From assembly GCA_002917775.1 (NCBI GenBank), contig KZ627146.1, positions 724,087-770,077 of the forward strand: a stretch of DNA of 45,991 bases, read 5' to 3'. Both the position numbers and the translations under genes were made by a program. The notes beneath the pieces were generated by a model. That model searched no databases and was not told the origin of the DNA. It saw only the letters and a list, made by a program, of their open reading frames with translations. This DNA comes from Glaciozyma antarctica PI12. Taxonomy: Eukaryota > Basidiomycota > Microbotryomycetes > Kriegeriales > Camptobasidiaceae. Of this stretch, positions 25,372 to 35,975 are shown one piece after another. How positions within the stretch are numbered: the first letter of the stretch is position 1; each line of letters begins with the position of its first letter.

Positions 25372-26753
25372 GGTGCAACACTGAGCGAGTGCGAGATGGC
25401 GATATCGGACTCTGCTCTCGTTTCTACTGCTTCTGCCGCTTCAGATTCCACCATTACACCTCCTCGCTCGCTACTCAAACGGTCCCAGCTCGACATCCGT
25501 GGTCCTCTTGAAGCTCTTCCTGGGTCCCATCCCCGTCCCTCTTCCATTCTCGGGTTCCTCAGCTTCTCCCTAATCTCGTCCGCCCTTAAGCTCTTCTCCC
25601 CAAACTCCGCCACCCTCGCCTTCAGCGCCGCCGTCATCCACCGCTTCGTCGACTCCCAGTCCGAATGATACGCGCACATCAACGCCGCCTGCAGCGTGAA
25701 GTCGTCCGAGTCGGCAGCGTAGCCCTCCTCCTTGAGGATCCGCAACGCTTTTCCTGCGAGCTCGAGCTGCTGCTGCGCCGGGAGGTACGGGATCGTGTCC
25801 CAAATCCGCTTGAGCTCCGTCCTTCGCTCGTCGCTCGCTTGGCCCTTCTTCGCCTTCCCCTTCTTCGCGTTCAGCGAGCAGCTCGAGCAGCTGCCGATAG
25901 AACGACGAGTCTCCTCGAGCCTCGCACGTCGTTCCGCCCGCGTCGAGCCGTAGACGTGCCTCCCGGAGATGTAGAAGACGAAAATCTCCTCGCCGACTGT
26001 GATCGTGCGAAGGCAGAAGATTCGCTCCTTTCCTGTCTTTAAGTCCCACGAGTATCGCGCGTTCGGTGAACACGAGTGGTTGAACCTCGAAGCGACGACG
26101 CAGATCCCGGCCGACGTATCGTCGAGTTTGAAACAGTTCGTGTGGAAGATCCCGAGGTCGCGTGGGTAGTCTGGCGCTCCTTCGCACGATTTGTGGAGCA
26201 AGTAGAACTGCTCCTGCTCGTTGGGAGAGAGCGTCTCGATTTTGGCCTGGAGGATGGGCATGGGGACGAGGCGAGGGAGGGTGAAGAGAGGCTTCTCCGC
26301 GAGGATGAGGTCTCCGCGAGCGAACTGGCGCGTAGCGAAAGCACCGACGCCCTTCGTTCCAGATTGGCAAACCTCGAAGCCATCGAAATACGAATAGGAT
26401 GCCGGCGGAGGAGGGGGAGGGAGATTCGAGGGAAGAGTCTCGGCAGCGAGCGAGAGGAGGTCGAGCTTCTTCGCGAGCTCTTCGTCGCTGCCAGCTTTGC
26501 CGGACGCTACTGATTCTGCGAAGCAGCAGAATCAGCTCCCAACTTCGTCGAAGGCTCCCGCCGCACGCACCCTCCCCAGCTCCCAGCAAGATCTCCCGAA
26601 CGAGCGTCGCGGCTCCCAGAGGGATGGGGATGCGCTCGTTGGCGTGATAAGCGGGTTGGAGTCCGTATAATATTCCTGCGCGTCGCTCGTCGGTCTGAGA
26701 AGAGCAGCATCAGCAGCTGCCCTCGACAAGACCTCCCCACTCGACTCACTCAT
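25338..26753 (-). CDS. SET-domain protein, SMYD/SET5-like (3 exons, intact)
   Basis: Predicted protein-lysine methyltransferase. The split SET fold is seen as SGTKGVGAFATRQFARGDLILAEKPLF (in two parts: GVGAFATR and GDLILAEKPLF), RFNHSCSPNARYSWD with the NHSCxPN signature, TVGEEIFVFYI with GEE-type substrate/cofactor residues, and a cysteine cluster (CSSCSL) in the post-SET position. No MYND zinc finger is seen. Exons: 26753-26733, 26694-26571 and 26515-25338. They total 1323 nt, 440 residues, no break. The first intron is only 38 nt and the first exon only 21 nt, so the start is less certain than the rest. The C-terminal tail runs past the stop of the convergent oxygenase gene, giving a 34-bp antisense coding overlap. 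Confidence 0.75.
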
Positions 26754-27442
26754 CGACCCGGCCTGAGTTCGCCGGCGGCTGGCTGAGTGGGTTAACTGGC
26801 TTCATCGGGTCCTGTGAGAGCTTCTATCGAGCGTGCTGAAGTGCTGAGTTCCTCGTGCTGATCCAAGGAACGCTGTGAGCCTGCGCTCCGAAGGCGTGAG
26901 CTCGTCCCTCGTCGGCAGACAAGGTGCTGCTCACCCACGCTGCTGTACTGAGCTCGACGAAGCGCAGAAGTCGCCCCTGCAGAAGCGAAGAACGTAGGAG
27001 GAAGAAGGCCTTGAGGTCGAAGTTCATCTCAACGCGTTTCGCGGAGCTCCGCGCGCTTGTTCTCTCCCCAACTCCTTCTCCCTTAACTCTCAACGAGCTC
27101 TCTCGAAGCCTAAAGCAAACCTAGAAACGCATTCGGTATAACAATGCGATTTAGCGCTGATTGGAAAGGCAAAAAGAACCAAGTGAGTTGAGTCGGGGGG
27201 GTAGGTCGCGCACGGCGCAGACCTGTATCGAGTGTGTATGAGGGAGGGGGCTAGAAAGATGGAGGTAGTGAGAGTATCGGAAATAAGATAAAGATGGTTG
27301 TAGAAAGGGGAAGGAGACAGGAGGGCCAGCCCGCGAGAGCCACACCCTCCTGCTTCCATCGAGCTCGAAAGGAAGGGGGGTGGGGTATATCAATCAATCA
27401 AAGTCCGTTCGGTAGGCGGGAAGGGGAGAGGGTATTGCACGA
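26754..27442. other. Intergenic, SET promoter and MSB2 3' flank
   Basis: These 689 bases hold no supported gene. Open frames on both strands are short and without domains or introns. I found no tRNA-like fold or repeat. Confidence 0.5.
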
Positions 27443-30325
27443 TCACAGCATGAGCGAGTTGGACTGGATCTGAGGCCTGCGCGCGACGAAAACGGATCAG
27501 CATGGCTCAGCACAACCACCGAGCGAAAAGGAACGCACGGTCCAATGTCGAACTGCCCGTTCGGTCCCCTGACCACATTCACACGCCTATGCTCCCTCAT
27601 CTCCCCATGCCCCGTACTCCCACTCCTCTCCACCCCCGCACTCCCCCCACTAAACCTCCACCAGCTACTCCTCCTATCGCTCCCAACATCGACGCTCGTC
27701 GACCTCGCATGACTCCCCGACTCCCTCTGCGAGTCCCTCGAGTCTCCCGATAATCCCGTACTCCTACTCGACGCACTCGAAGCCGACGACGTCGAATCCC
27801 TAAGCTGCAGTCGCCCGCCCTGCGAGAGGGAGAACGCGCGGTGCTGAGGGTCGATACGCTCCCCCTTTCGGCCAGAGGGGAGGCTGAGAGCTCCCCGCTT
27901 CGTGGCGCGGAAAGCGGCGTAGCCTGCTAGGGCGAGGACGATAACTCCAAAGGTGACGACGACGGCGATGATGATCGTCTTGCTCTTCTTGCCGCTGTCG
28001 GAGCTCGTCGTAGACGTGCTGGAGGTCTCGCTGTTCTGAGTCGCGAGAACGGTAGACGTGTAGGCCTTGACGTCGAACGTGGGGTTGATGGCGTTGGCGA
28101 TCTGAGCTTGGATCCCCGATTGGTTGTAGAGCGGGCTGTTCGCAGCGCTGATCATCGCCTGGAGGGCGTCGACGTACTGCGTCGGGATGTGACCGAGCCA
28201 GAGGGTGAGAATCTGGCTCGCGTCTCCATCGAACGTCGCGGGCTCGTACGCCGCGAGCGAGAGCGTCTGGATCTCGGCCGAATCGATCTTGAGTGCGGTG
28301 GCGAGGACGATGTAGAAGAGTAGAAGAGGATCTGGCCCGACGCGTCCGAGTTCTGGACCATCCAAGGCCACGGGAGGGAGCTGTCGAAGAGGATGGAGAT
28401 GAGGGTCGTATCCTCGTCGGCGGTCGCGGCGGTGCTCTGGGACGAGGAAGTGGCGGGGACGATCTTGCTGGGGAGCTCGGTGGGGAACGCGTGCTGAGAG
28501 GTGATGGTGATGGAGGCGACTCCGTCGATCGTCGTCGTTTGCGCGCCGGCGACGAGTGCGGTCGTCGTCGCGACTCCCGTCTCGGAAGACGTGGCCGAGT
28601 TGACGAGGAGCGCGGACGTAGGAACCCAGTTGTATTGGCTGCAGAACATGGGTCAGTTCAAACTTCTCCTTGACGCGAGAAGAAAGATAGGGCGCACGTG
28701 TCGCTCTCAGACCTGGTAGCACTGCTGCTGCTCGACTCGCTGCTCTCCGACGACGTCGACGACGACTCGGGCGCACTCGTGATTTCCGTCACGCTGGATT
28801 CTCCATCGCTGGTGAAGAGGGTAGGTTCCGCCGTGACCGTCGCCGAGGGCTGTTCAGTACTCGACGAGGACTGGGCGACCGAGGTAGCGTCCGCCGTCGA
28901 CGATCCCGTCTCTACAGCGGTTCCCGCGGACGTGCTCGACGATCCGTCGACGACCGTTCCGTTCGACGTGCTCGAAGCGACGCCAGAGCCTGACGACTCG
29001 TCGGCCATGCTTGAGGGCCCCGCCGTCACCGTCGCGTCGACCGAGGATCCCGTCGGGGACGACGACAAGTCGGACGTGACTCCCTCGACGCCGCTCGTCA
29101 AGCTGCCGATGATGCTTCCGCTGCTCGAGGGTTCGGCGGTCGAGTTCGCAGCGTCGGTAGCGGTGGGCTGGCCCAAAGTCGCGTTGCCGGTGGTCGTAGG
29201 GCCGGGAAGGATGGACGGGAGCCCTCCGAAGAGGGAGGTGATCTGTCCCGCGATTCCGTTGATCCCGCTCGCCACGCTCGAGGTCTCGGCAGGCGACTCC
29301 AACGTCGTCGTCGCGGCCTCGCTGCTCGCGTCCGAAACCGACTCCGTGGCCGACGGGGCGAGGGTAGGCGTGGGGAGGAGAGTCGTGACGTCGCTCGTCT
29401 CGGTGAAGATTCCGCGAGACGTTGTGATGGTCTCAGACGCGTTCGCCGGCACCGTGGGTAGCGCGATCTCGCTTGAGGTGGTCTCGATGACGGTGGTAGA
29501 AGCGTCCACGCTCTCTGTTGCGGTCGAGTTGGCGGGGATGACGGCGTCGGTAGGAGTGGGGAGGAGCCCGCTGACCATCGACACGATTCCGCCAAAGAGG
29601 CCGCTCGACGACGCGGGTTCGGTGCTCGACGACGCGGGTTCGGTGCTCGACGACGCGTCTGCCACGGTGGTTTCGGCGGCGGAGGTCGAATTAGTGGTGG
29701 GGGAGGCGGCATCGACGGAGGGGGAGTCGGTGGAGGAGGGTGACGCGACGGAGCGGGTGGTCGCAGCGTCGGTCAAAGAGTAGGCGACTGAGTCGGTGGA
29801 AGATGCCTTGGGGTTGAGAGCGGTGGGAAGGTCCGTCAAAGCGTCGCTGGTACGAGTGGCTGCTCCTGCGACTCCCCTCCTCGTCGCGGTGGAGGTAACG
29901 TTGGTCGTTTCGTTGGCGGGCAGGGTGGTCGAGATGGCGGGGCCTACGGCTTCCGTCGCGTTCGCGGCGATAGTTCCATTGACGGTCCCGTTCGTAGTAC
30001 CGTTGGCGGTGGCTGCAGAGCAACGTAGTCAGCTCTGTCCCCTCCTCAAATCGAAGGACCGTGGTGAAACAAGAAAGGAGCCCAACGTACCCAAGATCTC
30101 GTCGCGCGTGCTGCCCGCTTGTCGCTTCCCAAATCCCCTAGCCCTCTTCTTGCCCGCGTCTCCTACGCTGTTGACGACCTGAGGCCTCCCTGCCAACCCG
30201 ATACGGTAACCCCGGAACGCGGTCACATCAAACTCGCGGTCCTCTTGAGCGGCGGCGCCAGAGGCGAGGGCGGAGGAGGAGGCGAGCGCGAGGAGGATGA
30301 AGGCGGTGGTGGAGGGGAAGTACAT
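27443..30325 (-). CDS. MSB2: Msb2-like signalling mucin (4 exons, 8-bp out-of-frame duplication)
   Basis: Cell-surface sensor of the Msb2 type, feeding Cdc42/MAPK pathways in fungi. In order: signal peptide (MYFPSTTAFILLALASSSALA), a KR-rich stretch that could be a Kex2 site (GFGKRQ), NGT/NAT N-glycosylation sites, about 430 residues of Ser/Thr/Pro/Ala mucin, the extracellular conserved domain (ISILFDSSLPWPWMVQ, LSLAAYEP, LGHIPTQYVDALQAMIS), one membrane helix (TIIIAVVVTFGVIVLALAGYAAF) and a basic cytoplasmic tail ending PPQIQSNSLML. Exons: 30325-30091, 30012-28698, 28638-27539 and 27476-27443. They total 2684 nt; subtracting an 8-bp tandem duplication at 28313-28328 leaves 2676 nt, exactly 891 residues plus stop. 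As written, the frame is lost inside the conserved domain, before the membrane helix. Confidence 0.85.
28313..28328. repeat. 8-bp perfect tandem duplication in MSB2
   Basis: TAGAAGAG occurs twice in a row (28313-28320 and 28321-28328). Without one copy GQILFY joins IVLATALKID in frame on the minus strand. Confidence 0.85.
29603..29657. repeat. 21-bp coding tandem repeat in the mucin domain
   Basis: Two identical 21-bp units start at 29603 and 29624, followed by a 13-bp partial third. They encode the repeated peptide SSSTEPA on the minus strand. The unit length keeps frame, so copy-number change would only alter the length of the mucin stalk. Confidence 0.85.
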
Positions 30326-32663
30326 GGTTGGCGAGGGAGAGAGAGGGTCGAGGGGGGAAGGGGGGAAGGGGGTGTGCTGCGACTTGGCCGATCCAGTCGT
30401 CCTTTCAAAGTCGGTTTTGCGAGAGGTCTGATGGGGCGGAGAAGGGGTAACCGGGGGTGCTGAAGAGCTGGGAGTGCAAACGAGTGTGAGGGGGCGAGGG
30501 GGAGGAGCTGGAACGCTCTAAGGGCGCCTGGGCGTGGTTCGTTGGACCTTGTTGTCGACGGGGCGGAGAGAGGGGGAGAGGCTGCTCTAGGAGAAGTTCT
30601 TCTTTGGTTGGCAGAGAAGACGACGAGAGGGCGCTTGTCCTGCTGCTGTAATGGTGATGGAAGGGAGGAGGGAGAGGAGCCCAGTCGAAAGAACGGGGGT
30701 CCCTCGCGCTGGTGCCACGGGGGTCAGAGGGACCCTGGCTCAATTTCACCTGAGGCGTCGAGTTGGACAGGCACGAAATGCGGATTCTTCAGGGCGAGCT
30801 TGCCCTGCCCTAATAGCCAGTAGCGAGTAACAAGCTCACAGCGATGCTCAAGGCGAGCAAAAACTAACTCACTGAGAAGAGGTTCGGGCCCCTCTTCTAC
30901 CAGTGGACTCTCGCTAGCGCCCTCTCGTCCTTGAAGGCTTCACGTCGAGGACGCAGGCTGGAATCACCTCTTCTTGCTCGTATCATCCACTGGATACAAA
31001 GCTCGACGAAGAGAACTTAGAGAAGACACGAAACTAAAGAAAGCAGCAAAAATGCTCGCCCGTTGCGAAGATCACTCCGGAGAGTTGCGGCGTGTCTCTC
31101 CTTTTCGATGAGAGTTGTCTGGCAGGATGAAGGGGTGCTGCCTCTGTACGAAGAAGCATGTGTCTTTTGCGTCGCCAGCAGAGCGAAATCAACGGTCGTT
31201 CGCGGTATTTCTTCCCCGGGACGCGCGCATCTGCAGGTCCCTTTCCTCCCTAAAGCGTGTACTTCGGCCCTTAATCGTGAGACCTGCTTTCCCTCGTCCA
31301 TTCAGCAATAACTCCCTGGAAAAAGATACGCGTAACCGTTCTCCAGCCAGCAGCACAAGCCACCTCACCTCGCTTCTCCCTTCGCTCGCCCTCGCTAGCT
31401 CCCTATTCGCACCCATCGCGTCCCTGTTCACACCGGTGCACTCCAGCTGCTCTTTAGAGGCTCGTCTTTACAGGAGTGGTACTTTGGCGGGGAAAGGCAA
31501 GTCAGATTCACGCAAAAAGCTAAATCGACCATCGCCGCCTCCCCATCTCCCTCAATCCCCAGCTCCACGTACACCTCTCGTCCGCTCTCTCCTCCTCCTT
31601 TCTCCTCTCACAATTCTGTAAGATCCACAGACCTGGCCTGCTTAACCGAGCAGCACCGCCACCGGAGCGAGGGACAAGTTCGCGCACGTCGAGAGTGACC
31701 TGAGCGGTCGAGAGATTGGTGGCAGGTGGTGGATACGGTAGAGCTTCTCCAACCTTGCTGATGGCGAAGACACAGCCGACCTTGAGTTGGCGCGGCTCAT
31801 CGAATGAAAGCAGAGCGCACCTTGCCCGACGAGAGGACCGAAGTCGACGCCGCGGGGGGCCAGTCCTGGCACGCTCGCGCAGGTGGTCGGTACAGCGCAG
31901 ATAGATTGGCGGAGTGAGCTACACTTTCGGCCCGCAACGTCGCAGCGGAGGAGGAGAGAGGAGAGCGCGAGCGCGGGGAGGTGGAGTTGGAACGCAGGTG
32001 TCCAGTTGAGGGTGCGCGACGGAGACGGAGCAGAGGAGAGCCTTTCTAGGTAGTTCGGAGCTGTTTCGTCGAGCGAGCAGGAAGTCCGAAGGAGGGAGTT
32101 GGAAGAGGTCGAGCTCACAACACGTCTGTTCCTCTCCTCCCTACACCCAACTCCACCCCGCTGTTCCACTACGCTGCTCCTCCACCAGCATCCCAGAGCG
32201 GAGACTCGCCTTCGTCTGTGTTGGCGCCTCTCAAACGACGTCCTCGACACGGCCGTTGCCGTCTGAAACGGCCTCTTCCTCGCGTACGCCCGCACTTCGC
32301 CATCGAGCAGAGGTCCCCGGTGTCTCTTGCACGTCAAATCTCACCAGGCACAGCTGCTCTCTCTGTACCCGAACGACCCGAAACGGGGAAAGTTAACGAC
32401 CGCGATCTCTGAACACCACCCGCCTTGGCGTTTCGCTCTTCCCGTTCTCGATGCTTCAAATTGCGACGACCCACTGAACCGCCAACGCACCGTATTGGTC
32501 GACTGAGTGTATCTGATCACTATGGAGCAATCAGATCCAGGAGGACTGCCAAGGGAAGAGGGAGCGTGGCAGAGGAGCGAGGGGAGCATGGCCGTTCCCG
32601 TCCCGCTCTCTTCCCGTCCTACTCTCACCCCTCCCTCAACTCCACCGCCAGACTCAGCTCAGG
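30326..32663. promoter_or_regulatory. Large divergent intergenic region between MSB2 and the MFS gene
   Basis: At 2.3 kb this is by far the longest gene-free stretch in a window where most spacers are under 400 bases. MSB2 leaves to the left and the MFS gene to the right, so it holds both promoters. Open frames are present on both strands (for example 231 codons at 31642-32337, minus) but show no domains and no introns. I see no repeat array or RNA gene. A non-coding transcript or complex regulatory region is possible but unproven. Confidence 0.45.
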
Positions 32664-35244
32664 ATGCCTTCCAAGATTGCAGAGGTCCTGCGTTGTGAGT
32701 TGCGAGACTCGCTTCCTCACGCCCGCCCGACGTTCGCCTGCTGATCTTCTTCGCACCTCGCAGCGTTCTCTTCCGCCGAAAAGAGGAACATGTGCGTCCC
32801 TCACCTACCAAGAAGCACAGCGCGAGCTCGATACTGATGCCGCCCTGTCGTTTGCAGCGCATGGTACAGCGCCGGTATCGTGACTTGTGAGTCAACTGCG
32901 CGATCTGACCCGAAAAAGACTTGCGCTCACCCCCATTTGTCCCTGCAGACAAGTTTGGAATCGAGTTCTTCAACGTAACCAGCAGCCGCCTCCTCGCGAT
33001 GCTCAAAGCTAACGTCGTTCCGCGCAGGGATCCATCTCAACCCTCGCTGCCGATCGCTTCAAGGTACGTCCGAGATTTACCGCGAGACGGTGCCGCTCTT
33101 GCTCACGAACTTTCCTTCCAGGCTTCGAATGCTTTCACCAAGCTGGGTGCTGCTCAAGGAATCAACCTCGCCGCGCAGTGCGTCGGCGCCATCTTGAGTG
33201 CGTCGCCTTCTCTCCCCTTCAGTTGATCTCGCTAACGAGACCTTGCAGTCGCTCCTCTCATCAAAAGGTGGCCGACTCGCACCGTCCTCTCTGCTGCCAT
33301 CATCGGCTTCGCTTTCATCACCACCAGTGCGTCTTTCTAGCCAGCCTTCGCTCAAGCCTTTCTAACGCCCGCTTTCTCCCGCAGTCCTCCTCATCGTTGA
33401 CGCTGCGACGGGCGGAAAGATGAAGGGCCCTGGCGACACGAAGCCTAACTACGGTGACTGGAACCCCAACGCGATCTTCGTCATCTGGACGCTGTCTGGT
33501 GCGTTCGCTCTCCTCCTCTACCTAAAGCGACGCAGAATCTCACTCTTCGCTGCAGGTATCTTCTTCGGAATGGTCGAGCTCATTCGCCGTGTTATGTACG
33601 TCTGTTCCTGCTTTGTTGCGCGTGCGAAGCTGACCCTCTTCCACCTCAAAGCCCTGCGGACGTCGTCGGCTGCAACGTCTCGAAGCTCCGTCGCATGGAC
33701 GCCACCGTTCACATCTTCAACGGTTCGTTACCTGACTCTCCACCTTCCGAGTTTCACTGACATCTCCGTCGAAAGAGCTCGCAGGAACTGCCGGTGCCTT
33801 CGCTTCCTCGTCGGCCATCTCGCGTTTCGGCAACAACTACTCGTTCTTTTTGACTCCCGTCTTCTTCGTTGCTTCCGCCGTACGTCTTCGCCGCAGACCT
33901 CTTCGAGATCTTACTGACTCGAGACTTACACAGTTCCTTTGGACTCGCATCGGCGTCCTCTCGTTCAAGGCTCCTGGAGACGCTGTCGAGGGCGAAGACG
34001 CCGCCGACGCCGCCGCTCGCCAGACTCGCTCCAAGAACTACCTTGCTCAGATTGGTCACGGCGCACTCCTTTTCGTCAAGTCGATTTACACTGGCGCAGT
34101 AGTGGTCATGAGCCACCGCAAGTTCATCTGGCTCTTCCCTGGATAGTGCGTTCTCTTCCTTCCTTCTTCGCCGCACATTGTGCTGACGATCATCGCTCGC
34201 AGCTCGATTGCTCTCTACCTTCATCGGTAAATTCCTCACTCACATCTTCGGAGACGGCTTCTCATGAGGTCCACAGCTTCGTCGAGAGCGCCGTTATCGG
34301 TGCCTACGCAAAGCGAGTTCTCGGCGTCTCGGCCTGGAGCCAACTTATCAACGGTACGTTCTTCTTTACGCTCCGTAGTTCTTTGCTGAACTTGAACGAC
34401 AACAGGTGGATCCAACTTTGGAGAGGTGCGTTTGCTTTACCGATTTTTCATGACGCTCGCTGACACTCTCGAACAGATGCTCGGAGCCGTCGCCGTCTTG
34501 ATTCTCTCCGACTACGTCCAGACTCCTCTGCCTTGGCTTCGTCTCGACGCGGTCATGGTGCGTCGCTGCTTCCGTACCTCCCTCCCTCGCAAGACTAACT
34601 CGCTCCGCAGCTGAACCTCGTCTGGGTCATCCCTGCTTTCGCGCGAATGGCCGTCGCTGGCGATGTCTCGTGGGCATGGCGTCTCGCAGGCTGCATGATT
34701 CCCATCTCCTTCGGTTGGTCCGCCGGCGACGTCTCTCTCGCCGCGTACATCCAGTCTTCCTTCTCCAGCACCGAGCTGGGTACGTCCCTTTTTCGCGCAG
34801 CTCCTTCGCACGCTGATCCCGTCGCTGCAGCTTCGACGCACAAGGACATCTCCCTCCTCGGAGCCGTCTTCGCTTTCCTCCTCAGCTCAACGATCGTTAT
34901 CAACGCCATCAACTCCGTCCTGTCCTGGGAAAAGTTATAGACCGCGATTTCGTCAAGAACGGCAACATCTTCGCTGCTCTCTCCCAAGTCGGCGGGTGCG
35001 TCTCCTTACTCTTCTTTCTGCGACGCTCGCTGATCTCGTGAATCGTAGGATCCAATTCTCGGTCGGCTTCGTCATCGTCTTCCTTTCTACCTTTATCCCC
35101 CGAGGCGCGTTCGCATGGAACCCCAAGGTCCTTCCTGGGATGTACGTCGACGACGGTACCGCTGCGAGTGATGAGGCGTCGGAGGGCTCCGAGGATGGAG
35201 AGGAGAAGATCAGGGAGGAGGAGAGCGAGAAGGCAACGGTTTGA
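32664..35244 (+). CDS. MFS-type multi-pass membrane transporter (19 exons, 5-bp out-of-frame duplication)
   Basis: Polytopic membrane protein with the two-halves pattern of the major facilitator superfamily; substrate unknown. Conserved stretches include AEKRNIAWYSAGIVTYKFG, FNGSISTLAADRF, ELIRRVIPADVVG, SHRKFIWLFPGYSIALYLHR, RVLGVSAWSQLINGGSNFGE, a long hydrophobic series around WRLAGCMIPISFGWSAGDVS, and an acidic cytoplasmic tail. It has 19 exons, several under 30 nt: 32664-32694, 32764-32791, 32858-32886, 32950-32975, 33028-33063, 33122-33197, 33249-33326, 33385-33498, 33556-33595, 33652-33722, 33776-33879, 33934-34145, 34203-34226, 34277-34353, 34406-34425, 34477-34557, 34611-34779, 34831-34995 and 35049-35244. 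They total 1577 nt; without the TCCTG duplication at 34918-34927 it is 1572 nt, 523 residues. The duplication separates INSVL from GKVIDRDFVKNGNIF. Confidence 0.72.
34918..34927. repeat. 5-bp perfect tandem duplication in the MFS gene
   Basis: TCCTG occurs twice in a row. With both copies the frame runs into a TAG within 20 bases; with one copy it continues to the normal end at 35244. Confidence 0.8.
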
Positions 35245-35975
35245 GTAAGGGTCGAGGGTATATGGGTCGGTATTTGAGCGTGGTGCGAGTAATCATCACT
35301 CCCCAGTCAAAAGTACGTGGGAGTGTGGGAGTGTGGGAGTGTGGAAGTTCGAGCACGAGAGAGAAGACTCCCGAGGATCTAGATCTCGCTTGGCGCGGTT
35401 CGCTCTCGCTGCGCCTTTTCTGCCCTTGCTCTTCATTCTTCGCTTTGAAGGACCTTTAGCACTGTGCAAGGCTATCGCGGTGGGCTGTTGGGTCGACGTC
35501 GAAGCACCACAGTCGTTGATGCGCCGCTTTGCCCGAGCGCGCGTTCCTCTCCCAGTCTCCCCAGCCTTTCCCAGCAGCGTCCGCTTAGGAACCTCTCGAA
35601 CGACTTCCGAAGCGACAGCCTCGACCTGTCCTCGTTCCACTTTCGTCGCCCCCAGACTCCAGAGCACCTGAGCAGACGAGCGGCTCCTCTACTCCGGTCT
35701 CTGCTCCGCCGGCGCCGCATGCTCCCAGCGCCTTAAAAGCTGGTCATTACGGCCTGCTCAGTGCTCACCAATGTCTATTGTCCCGCAATCCTCAGCTTGC
35801 TCGCTGCGGCCGACATCACTTCTCACGCGGTCTTCTTTTTTTTCGTGATCGGCGAGAGAGCTCGGCGACGGAGTCCGCCCTAGCGTACGTTACCCATCGC
35901 CAATCTTTTGCGGAGCCCCCTGCACTTCCCCAGCTTCCTCCTTTCGACAGTCTACAACGCAACGGATCAAGCGAG
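35245..35975. other. Intergenic with an 8-bp simple repeat
   Basis: These 731 bases hold the MFS 3' flank and the FNT promoter. At 35319-35342 the unit GGGAGTGT is repeated three times in a row. I see no gene; short open frames on both strands have no recognisable content. Confidence 0.5.

Noticed and set aside
26754-27442. tRNA or small structured RNA in the gene-free stretches
   Set aside because: I looked for T-arm-like GTTC(G/A)A motifs with matching stems in the main spacers and found no convincing cloverleaf; a proper covariance-model scan was not possible.
28698-29783. Long open frame (361 codons, plus strand) opposite the MSB2 mucin domain
   Set aside because: It is a shadow of Ser/Thr codons read backwards; the minus-strand exon has signal peptide, mucin and membrane helix.
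31642-32337. 231-codon minus-strand open frame in the MSB2/MFS intergenic region
   Set aside because: No domain, no intron and no biased codon use; kept only as a remark under the intergenic region.
34203-34290. Apparent second frameshift in the MFS gene (TAA after YLHR)
   Set aside because: A normal 50-nt intron at 34227-34276 (GTAAAT donor, CCACAG acceptor) joins YLHR to FVESAVIGAYAKR in frame.
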